Below the pieces are notes generated by a model. The model was not told where the DNA came from, ran no database searches, and saw nothing but the letters and a program-made list of their open reading frames with translations. From NCBI RefSeq assembly GCF_030848805.1, contig NC_092361.1:21721406-21785405 (forward strand): a DNA stretch of 64,000 nt, written 5' to 3'. Positions 1 through 10,420 of the stretch are shown here, in pieces. A program made the position numbers and the translations under genes. How positions within the stretch are numbered: position 1 is the stretch's first letter; every line of letters starts with the position of its first letter. This stretch comes from Temnothorax longispinosus (taxonomy: Eukaryota > Arthropoda > Insecta > Hymenoptera > Formicidae).

Positions 1-557
1 ACTCATTTTTCTATCGCACAAACGGCAGCACCAGCGGGAGGACTCGCGACGAGGTGGACAAGCCGAAGAGGCCGAAGAGCACGGACCGGCTGCTCGACGA
101 CGTGCGCAACGAATGCTGCGATTTCCGGCGAGATCGACCAATTCGAAGAAGAGCGGAACGATCGGCCAAGTCGTCTCGCAACGGCGTAGCCCAGAATTAC
201 AACGAGGAGAAGCAACGACGCGGTCAAACCGAGAAGAAAAACGCGGACGCGATTCAGGAGCCGATTTACGAAGTAATAGCCCTGAAACCGGAATCGAAGA
301 AGGAGTCTCGCGAGAGAAGGAAAGACAAGCACAACAGAAGACCGCACTCAGCGCCCGTCCTCGATACGGACCATCCGACAGAGGAGAGCAATCACAAAAG
401 TGATAGAAAGTGCGGTCATAAAAACAGAAAACCAGCACCGCCACCCCCGGCATATCAAGATCCCGCTGTCGCCCCCTTGCCCAAGTACCGTCATCCCTCT
501 TCGACGCCAGCGACGAGCGTCCTTGAAGTAGAGAACAACAATAAAATTATTCTGAAG
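1..557 (+). CDS. FAM135 exon a (5' end outside window)
   Basis: Open frame from base 3 to an AAG|GTAAAA donor at 558, ending on a complete codon. It encodes basic, charged low-complexity sequence with a PAPPPPAY proline run. A weak AG at 27-28 could be an internal acceptor, but the frame is open to the edge. Confidence 0.8.
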
Positions 558-3390
558 GTAAAAATGGCAAAAATATAATACAAAAATGTATATTCAATTT
601 ATTTTTAAACGTAATTTAATTTTTATCTTAATATTCTCTGCGTCTTCGCTTAGATGGAACCCATAAAATCGCCCATGGAGGCACCGACGGCCAACGGCAC
701 GACGCCTTTGGACATGCCAAGTTTCGGAGTGCCGCCGACGAATGTAAAGAGACTGCGATGCGCTAGCGTGCCGGTGACTCAGAACAAAGTGGTGGTGCCA
801 CGCAGCGCGGTCTCTCTGCCCTGCATGCCGATACGCGACAGCAAGGACAGTCTGACCAATAACCTGCCGATCATACCGCATCTTCTCAGTCCGCCGTCCA
901 CCAGGCCCAGCAGCCCCACGCCGAGCTCGAGCTCGAGCAACCTGACGTCCGAGTGTTCGGGTTGGGTCAGCAGCGGCGACACCTCCAGCTCGGAGCAGCG
1001 TCGCAATCAAGCGAAGCTCTCGAGCGAGCAACTGCGGCAGAAGCTGTCGAAAATTGTGCCGCGCAAAGATCGTCCGCTCGTCACGAAGGAGAGCGTGGAG
1101 GAGCACTCGTACGAGGAGGTGCGGCTACCGCCGCCGAAGATGTTCCAGGACGAGCCGCCGCCTCCCGAGGAATTCCGCGATCCCCCGGCGCCGATCGACA
1201 ACCCGCTCTACCATGTGTACGAGACGGTGAAACAGACCAGGAGCCCGAAGCAGAACAAAACAGCGCCTTGCAGCCCGCAACGAAACCGGGATCGAGATAG
1301 GGAGAGTGTCTACGGCGCCAGGGACATCTGCCTGGATTGTTATCAGGAGGGCAAGGAGTTGTTGCAGTCCACGCAGGACGATTTCATCAACTTTAAGAAA
1401 TGCAAGGAGGAGTTTAAGAGGCAGATGAACTTCTCCGGCAAGATCTACAGGTGCGCCGAGTTTTTATGCATAATAACGATCAGCCCACCCAATTAGAACC
1501 GCTTCCTTAAACCTAATGTCCATGGAACAAGATTCGAAGCTGTTGCGAGCCAAACGAGTCCCCGAATAATACGTGAAGCTTAGATTAACCCAATTTAATA
1601 TTGCTGTTTTTTTTTTTCATTAACCAAACTGAAGAATTTAAACAATACGCTTGAAAAATGGAACATAAAGTCTTAAAAATCTGGCAACTAATCAATCAAC
1701 AACTTCGAGTTACGCTTAGTAGGTATCGGGATTTAGTCCGGTTTTTTCTTTCTTATTGTTTCTCAGCGCGATACAAACGCGATACAAATGCTTCTTGAGA
1801 TCTCGCTTTCGCCTCCTTAAGAGTGCTATAACAGTAAGTGCCGTTTGCATTTCGCTTTCGCGTTGTTTCGCAAGGTACCGTCTCTGTCTTTCGTAGTTAA
1901 GTTCTCTTCTCTGTCCACCTTATCCCCCTCTAGAGAACGCGAGGAAGCACAGTTGCATTCACATAAACGTGCCCATTCCCTCGGATACGGTGACCTTCTG
2001 AATTCCTCGCCATCGGTTCAACCATTAAGATCCCATGTGCCTCTTAGTGACTACCCGACCATGGCCTCGACCCTGCCGTACTTCCACATCAGCGACGAGT
2101 ATCGGCTCTTCTCGCCGGAAGGTGCGCACCTTATCATATGCGTCCACGGTCTCGACGGTAATGCCGCCGATCTCCGTCTCGTCAAGACGTATTTGGAGTT
2201 GGGTCTACCTGGGGCGCATTTGGATTTCCTGATGTCCGAGAGAAATCAGGTAAATTACATTTAAGCAACAAATTATTAGAACATTAATTCTCAGAGTTAA
2301 TTGCAGGAAAATTAATTGTGCCAGTTTTTCCTGTGTTGCAAACGAATTTTAACTTTTTCAACTCAATGCATGTATTAATAAATTATAACAACGATTATTT
2401 ATAAATATTAGAACTTTCCATGATTCTAGAATTCCTTAATAAACTGTCATATGTGTTGCTTGTATACGAAAGGGAGACACCTTTTCCGACTTCGAAACGA
2501 TGACCGACCGATTAGTGTCCGAAATTCTCTACCATATTGAAACGTCGGGTCTGAATCCGAGGAAGGTGAGCTTTATCGGACATTCCCTTGGGACCATAAT
2601 CATCCGGAGCGCTCTGACGCGACCGCAGCTGCGTCCGCTTCTTCCTCGTCTACACACCTTTCTCAGCTTGAGCGGACCACACTTGGGCACTCTTTACAAC
2701 ACGAGCGGCTTGGTGAACGCAGGTAAGCCTAATAAGTATCCGAAACAGCATCGACTGATATTGCAAGAGCATCGGTCTCGGAATATGATTTTCATTTTGT
2801 CGCCAATTTGCATAGGTATGTGGTTCATGCAGAAGTGGAAGAAGTCCGGATCTTTATTACAACTGGCCATGAAGGACTCGCCGGACGTGAGGCGCTCCTT
2901 CATGTTCCGTTTGAGCCAGAAGAGCAATCTGCAGAAGTTCAAACACGTCTTGCTGTGCGGCAGCGCCCAGGATCGATACGTGCCCTTGCACTCTGCCCGA
3001 ATCGAACTTTGCAAGGCTGCCGTACGCGATCCGACGGATCAAGGTATCACATTTAAGTGTTGACCATTTCGTTTTTGTGATTTTTTTTTAATTGTAAAAT
3101 GAATAAATTGAGTAAAGTCATTTAATTGATTAATAATGAAAGACTCTAACTCTAAGTGAATTGACTTCCGTCTGATTTTTCCAGGTGCCGCGTATCGCGA
3201 GATGGTGCACAACATTCTGTACCCCGTGATGTCGGCGCCCGGCGTCAGTCTCGTCAGGTACGACGTGCATCACGCTCTACCACCGACGGCGAACGCCCTG
3301 ATAGGCCGAGCCGCGCATATCGCCGTCCTCGACTCCGAGCTTTTCATCGAGAAGTTCCTGCTGGTCGCGGGACTGAAATATTTCAGATAA
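1..3390 (+). CDS. FAM135-like predicted serine hydrolase (DUF676), 3' part, six exons
   Basis: Partial gene, open at the left edge. CDS join(<1..557, 654..1450, 2048..2249, 2473..2722, 2816..3043, 3185..3390), reading frame from base 3, about 745 residues to the TAA stop. The first two exons encode a polar, low-complexity Pro/Ser/Arg-rich linker. The last four encode an alpha/beta-hydrolase domain: an HGLDG oxyanion-type motif, the nucleophile elbow GHSLG (Ser codon 2584-2586), a likely acid in QDRYVP (Asp codon 2971-2973) and a likely catalytic His in AAHIAVLD (codon 3316-3318), ending LKYFR. This order and the WFMQKWKKSGSLLQL block are typical of the FAM135A/FAM135B C-terminus. All exon junction phases agree (0, 2, 0, 1, 1). 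Known: the family is predicted to be a lipase or esterase, substrate unknown. Inference: enzymatically competent, since the triad is intact. The N-terminal half lies outside the window. Confidence 0.93.
654..1450 (+). CDS. FAM135 exon b (Ser/Pro-rich linker)
   Basis: The acceptor TTCGCTTAG ends at 653 and the donor CAG|GTGCGC is at 1451; phase 0 in, phase 2 out. It encodes a Ser-rich stretch, a PPPEEFRDPP proline segment and then a conserved helical stretch ending FKRQMNFSGKIY that leads into the hydrolase domain. Read-through into the intron gives a false end at 1496. Confidence 0.88.
2048..2249 (+). CDS. FAM135 exon c (start of hydrolase domain)
   Basis: The acceptor GTGCCTCTTAG ends at 2047 and the donor CAG|GTAAAT is at 2250. 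The junction with exon b builds a Ser codon (AG|T). It encodes TLPYFHI, the oxyanion-loop motif VHGLDG and the LMSERNQ block. Confidence 0.93.
2473..2722 (+). CDS. FAM135 exon d (GHSLG nucleophile elbow)
   Basis: The acceptor GAAAG ends at 2472 and has a weak pyrimidine tract; the donor CAG|GTAAGC is at 2723. It encodes GDTFSDFETMTDR, FIGHSLGTIIIRS and LSLSGPHLGTLYN. Phase 0 in, 1 out. The 93-bp intron that follows has no stop in this frame, so the open frame runs straight through it to 3063. Confidence 0.93.
2816..3043 (+). CDS. FAM135 exon e (QDRYVP acid motif)
   Basis: The acceptor TTTGCATAG ends at 2815 and the donor AAG|GTATCA is at 3044. It encodes MWFMQKWKKSGSLLQLA and LLCGSAQDRYVPLHSARIE. 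Phase 1 in, 1 out. Confidence 0.93.
3185..3390 (+). CDS. FAM135 last coding exon
   Basis: The acceptor TTTTTCCAG ends at 3184. It encodes YREMVHNILYP and GRAAHIAVLDSE, then ends LKYFR with TAA at 3388-3390, matching the usual family C-terminus. Confidence 0.94.
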
Positions 3391-4420
3391 GGAAAGAACA
3401 GTCTAGCGCACATGAAAAAAAGAATTAACCGTAATTTAATTATAAAAAAAAAAAAGAAACAAGGACTCGAGCGCGCGGATTCGGAAAGCGTCGCGTTCTT
3501 TGCGACATCTTCGACCATCCCGTGATTAGCCGTATATTATAGACGTCCTGTCCAGCGTTGCCTCGCTTCTTCTCTTCGCTTAGCTGTCTTCTTCCAAAGG
3601 AACAAACGGGATACCGAAGCGAGGCAATCCGATCTTTTTTACACGAAAATACGCGGCGCGCGCCGTCGATCGTCGATTTTAGTATCGAACATTCGTTAGA
3701 TTCTCACGTGCCATCATGATACCGATCATAATCACGGACGTGGTAAGGTCGCGCGCATTTGTCATGACGGTCGAATTTCGGATTCATTCCCGTAACGCTT
3801 CATTGAGAGTTCGAATCGAATGGACTTGTAGCTCGCCGTGAAACGGACCTACTCTCTAGTGATGGTAGTGGTGGTAGTAGTAGTGATACCGACCAAGAAG
3901 GTGAGGGAGAAGAAGAGACAAGGAAACACGGAACAAATGCAAGATAGTACGAAAATTAAATATAATATGCTTGGAAAATTCCAGCGTGTCGTGCACGCCG
4001 TCACTATGAGTGATGCGACGTGCACGAATGTGATCCAACGTACTTCAAAATTTCACATACTCGAAGAAAAATGGAAACGAAACTTGATCAGCGCGTTTGG
4101 CGGCCTAGCGTAAATGAAGCAATCACGAGAGGACACGATGCGGTCGTCAGGCGCATCAGCTTTATCAACATCGTCGCGAAAAACGGATCGCGTAAGTAGA
4201 AGAAAAGGGGACGAAAATTATTCATCGACACAACCGATAGTTGAATTCGAGGATGTACTTTAAAAAAAAAAAGGAAGGAAACGAGACTCCAGCGAGCAAG
4301 GGCTCTGTCGCAGGATAAATTCTTCACGATGTACAGCCACGTATTAAAAGAAGAAATATAATAATATTAATAATACAAATAAAATAAATAAAAGTATAAG
4401 ACAATGCAACGACACATTGT
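3391..4420 (+). other. Probable FAM135 3' UTR with clustered polyadenylation signals
   Basis: Non-coding sequence after the FAM135 stop. Overlapping AATAAA hexamers at 4378-4383, 4383-4388 and 4387-4392 are the best poly(A) signals, giving a 3' UTR of about 1 kb. That extent is inference. It contains a 12-bp inverted repeat (3558-3569 with 3616-3627). Confidence 0.45.
3558..3627. repeat. Inverted repeat in the FAM135 3' UTR
   Basis: TTGCCTCGCTTC at 3558-3569 is the exact reverse complement of GAAGCGAGGCAA at 3616-3627, with a 46-nt loop. It could form an RNA hairpin in the 3' UTR. Confidence 0.6.
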
Positions 4421-4532
4421 CTAGTCGTATAGGAAAGTTACGAAACGTATGTCAATTGTTATCCTCAGATAAGTGTGAATGCTGAATGCGATGAGTGCGA
4501 AGAGCGGATGGATGAGAGCCGAGTACGATGCT

Positions 4533-4579
<47 letters not shown>

Positions 4580-4580
4580 A
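4533..4580. repeat. (GA)n microsatellite
   Basis: A nearly pure GA dinucleotide run of about 45 bp with a few A interruptions. Confidence 0.9.
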
Positions 4581-5438
4581 TATCTGAAAGAGAAAATGAT
4601 TAGGCAAAAAGAGATAAAAATGTAGAGTAAAGAAATTGAAGGTGAAGAAACATCGGCGAGGACGTGGGATGTTAAACAGCTATCTACGTCAACGAGGGGA
4701 CTCGAGAGAGACGGATCTCATCAGCGTTTTGAACGATGATTGAATGGGTCTCCCAGTGCAGTCTCACGATCAGTGAAACGAGGACTCGCGCCCTGAAACG
4801 CGGCAGAGGAGAGTATATCCAGGGTGTGCGAAACGGACGCGATGACGCGACGAGAGTGACTAACGTTTCAGGTATATGAAATCCCTCCAATGCTAGATCT
4901 CAATTGCTCAGAACAATCTATCAATGAAAAGCTGCGAAAAAAAAAGATGAAAAGAAAATTATATTAATCGTAATCGAACGGTGACAAACGCGAAGCGTCG
5001 CGTCCGCGAGTGCTGTCGCTGTCGAGATCAAATCGTCGTGTGATCCAAGCGAGCTCGACCTTTGTCACTTTAAAATCTACAGGGCGTTCTGGAACCGCTG
5101 ACCTTAATTTTAATAATAAATTCGCTCGAAATGAATGTTTTCCTGATCGTGATGTATAGTACAGAAGTAGAGACATCAGTAATTTTTCACTTATTGAATA
5201 CGAAGGATTGTTTTGAGAACTTGAATTACTCTACCATGTAATTAAAAAAGGCAAATCTTAATCTTATTGTATCTATTCATTTTTATTTACATCAAAATTT
5301 TTATTTATCCAATTATATTAGATGTTTAATATAAAATATTAAAATGATAGCTAAATTTGTTAAAGATTTTATCATTAAAATTCAAGGGTAAGTTTCTGAC
5401 GCTCTGTGTACCAAGCTACGTATGATTGTAGCACTTTA

Positions 5439-5759
5439 ACGCGAAAATGGCGCCTCGTACTTCGACGATTACGGAAACATTTTTTGTGGGAGAATAGGAA
5501 TTCCGAGAAATCAAACGGATATATGTTAGATGTTTGTATTGTGTATTATACAAATATGCATTTAACATTTTTAACGAACACGATATGTCCATTATATGTC
5601 CCTATTTGTGAAACGATGTAAAATAGTATTAATAAGCCGATATTCTGTAAACGATAATCGCAAATGTGTATATATACATATGTACTATATGTATCCACAA
5701 AATACACTGCAGCTGTTATAAACTAAGGGTTGAAGTACGAGGCATCCATTTTATCGCGT
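5439..5759. mobile_element. Candidate MITE with about 26-bp terminal inverted repeats
   Basis: The sequence at 5439-5463 (ACGCGAAAATGGCGCC then TCGTACTTC) and the reverse complement of 5732-5759 (ACGCGATAAAATGGATGCC then TCGTACTTC) agree, apart from a 2-base gap and a few substitutions. The 320-bp body has no coding capacity. Flanks are TTA-rich and a clean target-site duplication is not obvious, so the superfamily is not assigned. A non-autonomous DNA element is the likeliest reading. Confidence 0.5.
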
Positions 5760-8600
5760 ATTAACAATTATGGAGTGGAAAGTCATAAGAGCTATTATAT
5801 TTCAGCGGCTATTATTTTCCAAAATGAGAGATTAGAGACTTTTCGCGAGCCTTCGAGCAACGTCGTCGCGTATCATTCTTGCTATTTCTGAAATTTCGTT
5901 TCTAGTTGCAAACGTGCGTTTTGCCGTTTCTATTTTATAGAGCACGTGTTTGCGGAGATAGAACGCATGTATATGACGGATAGCCCTTTATAATCTTCCA
6001 CTCCACAATTCTCGCGCAACAATTCTCTGAGCACACACACGTACACACACTGTCCCGAGCGCAAACAAGCGCGCTAGAAAATAATAATTTTTACAGCAAT
6101 TCTATCGTAACATATGTGTTAAAAATGGATCATATGGATCATACATCGGCTCTCAATATGCGAGTAATATCGTATCGCAAGGAAATCCGTATCACTCGTT
6201 ATCATCCAGTATAAGCCATTTACATGCGTAAGAAACGTTTACGTGTATCGTCATGAAACGATTACCTATAACCACCGTTAACATGTATACTACAATCGTA
6301 TATGTTGTTGCAACCTTTCTAGCCTGGTAATCGTGATTATGTGAAAATGACGTGGTTATACGAACAAGTGCAACTTTGCATCAGACTAAAAGAAAGTTTA
6401 TGGAATATGTGCGAAAAAAATCGTACACCTAATTCTCTCTGTCTAAACTAAAATAAATTATTTTTCTGGACGTTTCACTAATCTTGTCTTCTTAATATCG
6501 AGATAATAGCAAACAGATTTTGAAAATCATCTGTACTTTCTTCTTATTTTCGTAAAAATATTAAAAATTGCAGAATAAAATAATAATAATTTATAAATAT
6601 ATAATTGTTTATTATCTATAAGAAGATTACTTCTTACAAGATGTTTTTTAAGAAAATTTTTTTTGAGATTTTATATTGTATACATATCTCAGTATATTTT
6701 GATTATAATTCTTTTTTAGTGTGATGTAAAATTATACTTGATGATGCAAATTTTTTTATGGTATGCCGTAATCGTGTATTATTTTATTAATTCAATCGTT
6801 AATAACGATCTTTTTTTACGAATTTTTACGAGTAATTATTCTGAGTATTTCGAATATAATACGTTTCAGAATGTTATTGTACCTTCAACAGAGGGTCTCA
6901 GAAGGAGAAATATATCGGTATACATATTATAAGTGCTTCGAGACCGGAACACTTAATATGCCTGCCGAAATATTTTCCGAAATAATTTATCGCGTAAGAT
7001 TTATTTGACGTAGGAAATCTCAAATTGAAATTAAATAACCGTGCAATATTAATCACAATTCACCAGAATTGGGAGTTACGTTCGTCTACATTTGCCAGTC
7101 TCTGTCTTCGGAGATTTATGACGTTCGTGTGCCATCAATGAGCGTGACGAATGCGCATAAAATGAGTAAAAATTTCACGTTTCTAACTGTCTCTTTAATC
7201 AAAGTTTCACTCCACAGCGACACGTTTATCAGGTAAATCGTCGCGTAAATGTTGTTCCCTCAACTGCGAATAAATCTCGCCGATGACGTTTACGCGCGTC
7301 ATGTATCGATTGCGAGAGAGACAGGGACATCTCCTCTCTTTGTCCGTTATCAATAACGCGTTGCAAATCGTGCGCGAAAAGGAGATTACGAACGAATGGA
7401 AAATGGGAAAACGGAGGTTCGGAGATCCGAAAAGCTTTTCGATTTGCTCCTTCGCGAGGAACACGGATCAAAAGGTATTTTCATTGTTATTCTATTATTT
7501 GCTCAATTATATCGTCGTTTTACATTGTAATCGACTCTGTAACGCAATCTAGCCGCGGTAATTACAACTTTGTACTATTGTCATGTAAAGTTAAGTTTTT
7601 AACTTACCACCTAAGGCAACAATTTTCTAGAGATTTATCGAGGAACGATGGGAACGCGATCGGGATCGATGATGGTCGGGATCGCGATCGATCAAACAAT
7701 TTCCACGTTCCGTTTCTCGACATATTTTAGAGAGATTTTCTCCGGACCGAAAAAAAACTATTTCAGGGACATAAAATCGTTGTTGCATTTTTGGTGGGTA
7801 TGTCCTTGCGTAATTTACGATTCGTACTGTATTCATTCCTTTCCTCCATCCCAGCTGCGCGGTTGAGTACATAGCGAGATTTCTTTAATAAATTATAAGA
7901 AATTATAACGGCCTCTGGAGAGAATTAACGAACACAATTGACGAATGAAATCTTAAGCGTCGGGCAATTCTGCTCTTATCGGACTAGCCAAGCATTCTTC
8001 GGGGGCCCACGGGAAATTAAAATATAGATACGTAAAAATTAAAGATTAGTAGATATAGAAATATAAATTAATACGAAGCAGAAAATTGACATGCAAGACA
8101 TTTATTATGTGTCTTTGAAAATTATTACGTAACATCTAGTTATATTTTTGCTTAGTATGCATATAAGATTTATATTTCAAACTTCATTTTCTGATGATAC
8201 GAATTATATAGATTATATAATTTCAATATTTATATTTTCTTGCAGATTGGAAAGTTAAATTTATTTCTCGAATTTCTGCTGTTATACTTAGCTTCTCTAA
8301 TAAAATAAAAGGAATCGAAGAGCCATAAATTTCAGAGTGGCGAGAGGTTTCAAAGTGATTTTTGAAAGTCAAGTGCCAAGGCAGTGCCAAAAGCAGAAAT
8401 TGCCAGTCCGACAACGATACCCTTTTTCCACTTTGAAGCGTGCATCGAAGCATTCATCGACACTCGGAAAAAAAAAAGAGAGCTCGCTATTGTATTTCGC
8501 TCGTGTCACGATTATTAAGCGTGTCATACAGCTGGGTTTGACAAAAAAAAAAGCGTCAGCATGTAATCCTCAATCGAATCACTTGCGAGAAAGAAAAAAA

Positions 8601-8603
<3 letters not shown>

Positions 8604-8640
<37 letters not shown>

Positions 8641-8682
8641 GGAGAGAAAGAGAGAGTGAGAGAGAAAGAGAGCGAAAGAGAA
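8604..8682. repeat. (GA)n-rich microsatellite
   Basis: An interrupted GA/GAAA run of about 78 bp. It produces false Arg-Glu repeat open frames. Confidence 0.9.
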
Positions 8683-8885
8683 TAAAAACTGCAAAAATGC
8701 GAACAGAAAGACATCATCGTCTTTAAAAGAGAAACACCAATGAAGAAGTAACAATGTATACACTATACATAACATATGAGTATACAAAAATGAATAAATC
8801 TACGTATATATAAAATGAGAGATAGATTAATAAAAAATCTCAAGCCACTACATATTATCATTATTATTCACCAATGCCGAGAGTG

Positions 8886-8934
8886 TACTTACCTTACCTT
8901 ACCTGTTATGCTTACCTTACCCCGATAAGCATAA
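8886..8934. repeat. CCTTA repeat cluster with adjoining inverted repeat
   Basis: On the minus strand 8886-8920 reads as repeated GGTAAG units, including CAGGTAAGGTAAGG, a tandem set of 5' splice-site-like motifs. TTATGCTTA (8906-8914) and TAAGCATAA (8926-8934) form a 9-bp inverted repeat across its end. Confidence 0.55.
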
Positions 8935-10040
8935 TCGATATTCTCAGTTTAAAGTTCGAGTGACTTAATTTACAGGATATTTCGCAGGACATTCAGTTAC
9001 GAATTTTTAATTCGCAGGATGTGCGATTGTGAAGTCGAGAACACAAATAAAGGTATACAGCGTTTGACATAAAAGAAACCGATTTAATTGGCTTAAAATA
9101 ACAAATTGCGTTGTACATTCGAATCTCGAAGAAAAAAAAACGCGACGTCGAGCATACGGTGCGAGCAAAGACGGAAAACGTATTCATAAAAAATAACAAC
9201 GTTAGCTCCGCGAGTGTGAAATGTCACGCTCTGTGGCATTTCCCGGCGGCCGAGAAAGTGTAAATACTCGGTTCGCAGAGGATATCGCGTCGAATAAAAT
9301 TCCACCAATTTACAGAGTCTAAAAGGGCCTCTCTGCGCGCGGATATATCACGTTATGTTCCATCGCATGTATAATTCTCGCGTGCGTACGATATGAAGAT
9401 TTATAGAAAAAAAAAACAACGTATGTGTGAAAAATATAATATCGCCTACAAAATGATGATTAAAATTCGAGAACGCGCGGAATCGTCCTCTCCCACGCGA
9501 GGACACACGTTAATTTGCGCCGATTAAAAATTTCCGTGTTACGGCTAATCTGCGAGAGAAACGCGAAAGTGACTTACAAAAACTCGCTAAGTTGCTTGGC
9601 AAACTTCAACTTCAACCCTCTCATTTCATCGTCCCCTTGCTAACCCTGTTTGCTTGCCTTTTCTGCGGCAAATTCAATTTCGTTGTACAATTTAAGAAGC
9701 TCATTTAGGCTAATTTTAAAACGATGTAACAATTAAAACGCCCACTTTTTTCCGTCCGCGAATAATAAGAATTCATTCCTCCTGGGATATATTTTCCTCC
9801 GCCAACTTTTTCCGCGTTAATTTTTGGAAATTAAAAAGTCAGCCGGGATACGATGCTGTATCTTTTCAAAAATTGTAAATGTTATTAGAAAATGATATTC
9901 CGTATATTTTGTCGAGTAAATAATTCTTAATGGTCAGCAGTAATTAAAAACATCGATATAATTTTATGTGTACCTTTTGAAAGATATCTTTTTTTTTCAT
10001 ATGTTATTATACGTTATTATTTATTCAATAATGATATCAG

Positions 10041-10046
10041 TTTATT
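10041..10046 (-). terminator. klhl10: Candidate klhl10 polyadenylation signal
   Basis: TTTATT on the plus strand is AATAAA on the minus strand, about 136 nt past the klhl10 stop. Another copy lies at 10020-10025. Usage is not shown by sequence alone. Confidence 0.4.
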
Positions 10047-10181
10047 AAAAATGTCATATCGTTAGTCAGCAAAAGTTGTTTACTCGATCGAACGTACAGG
10101 ATATTATTTTCAACATTTACAAACTTGTAAAATATGACGATACAGCATCGTGCCAACTGACGCTTTAATTTTTAACGATAT

Positions 10182-10420
10182 TCAATCGAGCTCATGTGCA
10201 ACGTACAACGGTTCGTGCATCTCCTTGTCATCGTTGCCGTTCTCCTCCTCGTAAAAATTTCCGATACCGTCGGCCATACCATCGGTGGGGCCAACAACGT
10301 GCACCTCCTCGCTAACATCCATTTGCTCATCCTCCTGCGCCGAGATTATGACGTTAGTCCCGGCAGAACCCTCGCCATCAGGCTGATCGGACTTTTCCCG
10401 ATTCTCCGATGTCGCTTGGC
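10182..10420 (-). CDS. klhl10: klhl10 exon 9 (acidic C-terminal tail)
   Basis: The acceptor CCTTTCCAG abuts 10420 and TGA is at 10184-10182. The roughly 79-residue tail is rich in Asp, Glu and Gly (EDEQMDVSEE, FYEEENGNDDKE) and has no recognised domain; it is probably disordered. Confidence 0.85.

Larger units (their letters stand above)
4421..10040. other. Intergenic spacer between convergent FAM135 and klhl10
   Basis: No coding exon could be supported. It holds GA-rich repeats, one candidate inverted-repeat element (5439-5759), a GTAAG-repeat cluster (8886-8920) and AT-rich filler. The short open frames here have no recognisable protein content. Confidence 0.6.

Noticed and set aside
953..1300. 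Alternative-frame open frame over FAM135 exon b
   Set aside because: Shadow of the frame that continues correctly into exon c at the right phase.
1845..2047. Upstream extension of the FAM135 exon c frame beginning near 1845
   Set aside because: It is intron read-through. A TTAG acceptor at 2047 and the phase match with exon b place the exon start at 2048.
8886..8920. Possible telomere-type repeat
   Set aside because: The unit is CCTTA/TAAGG, not the CCTAA/TTAGG of insect telomeres.
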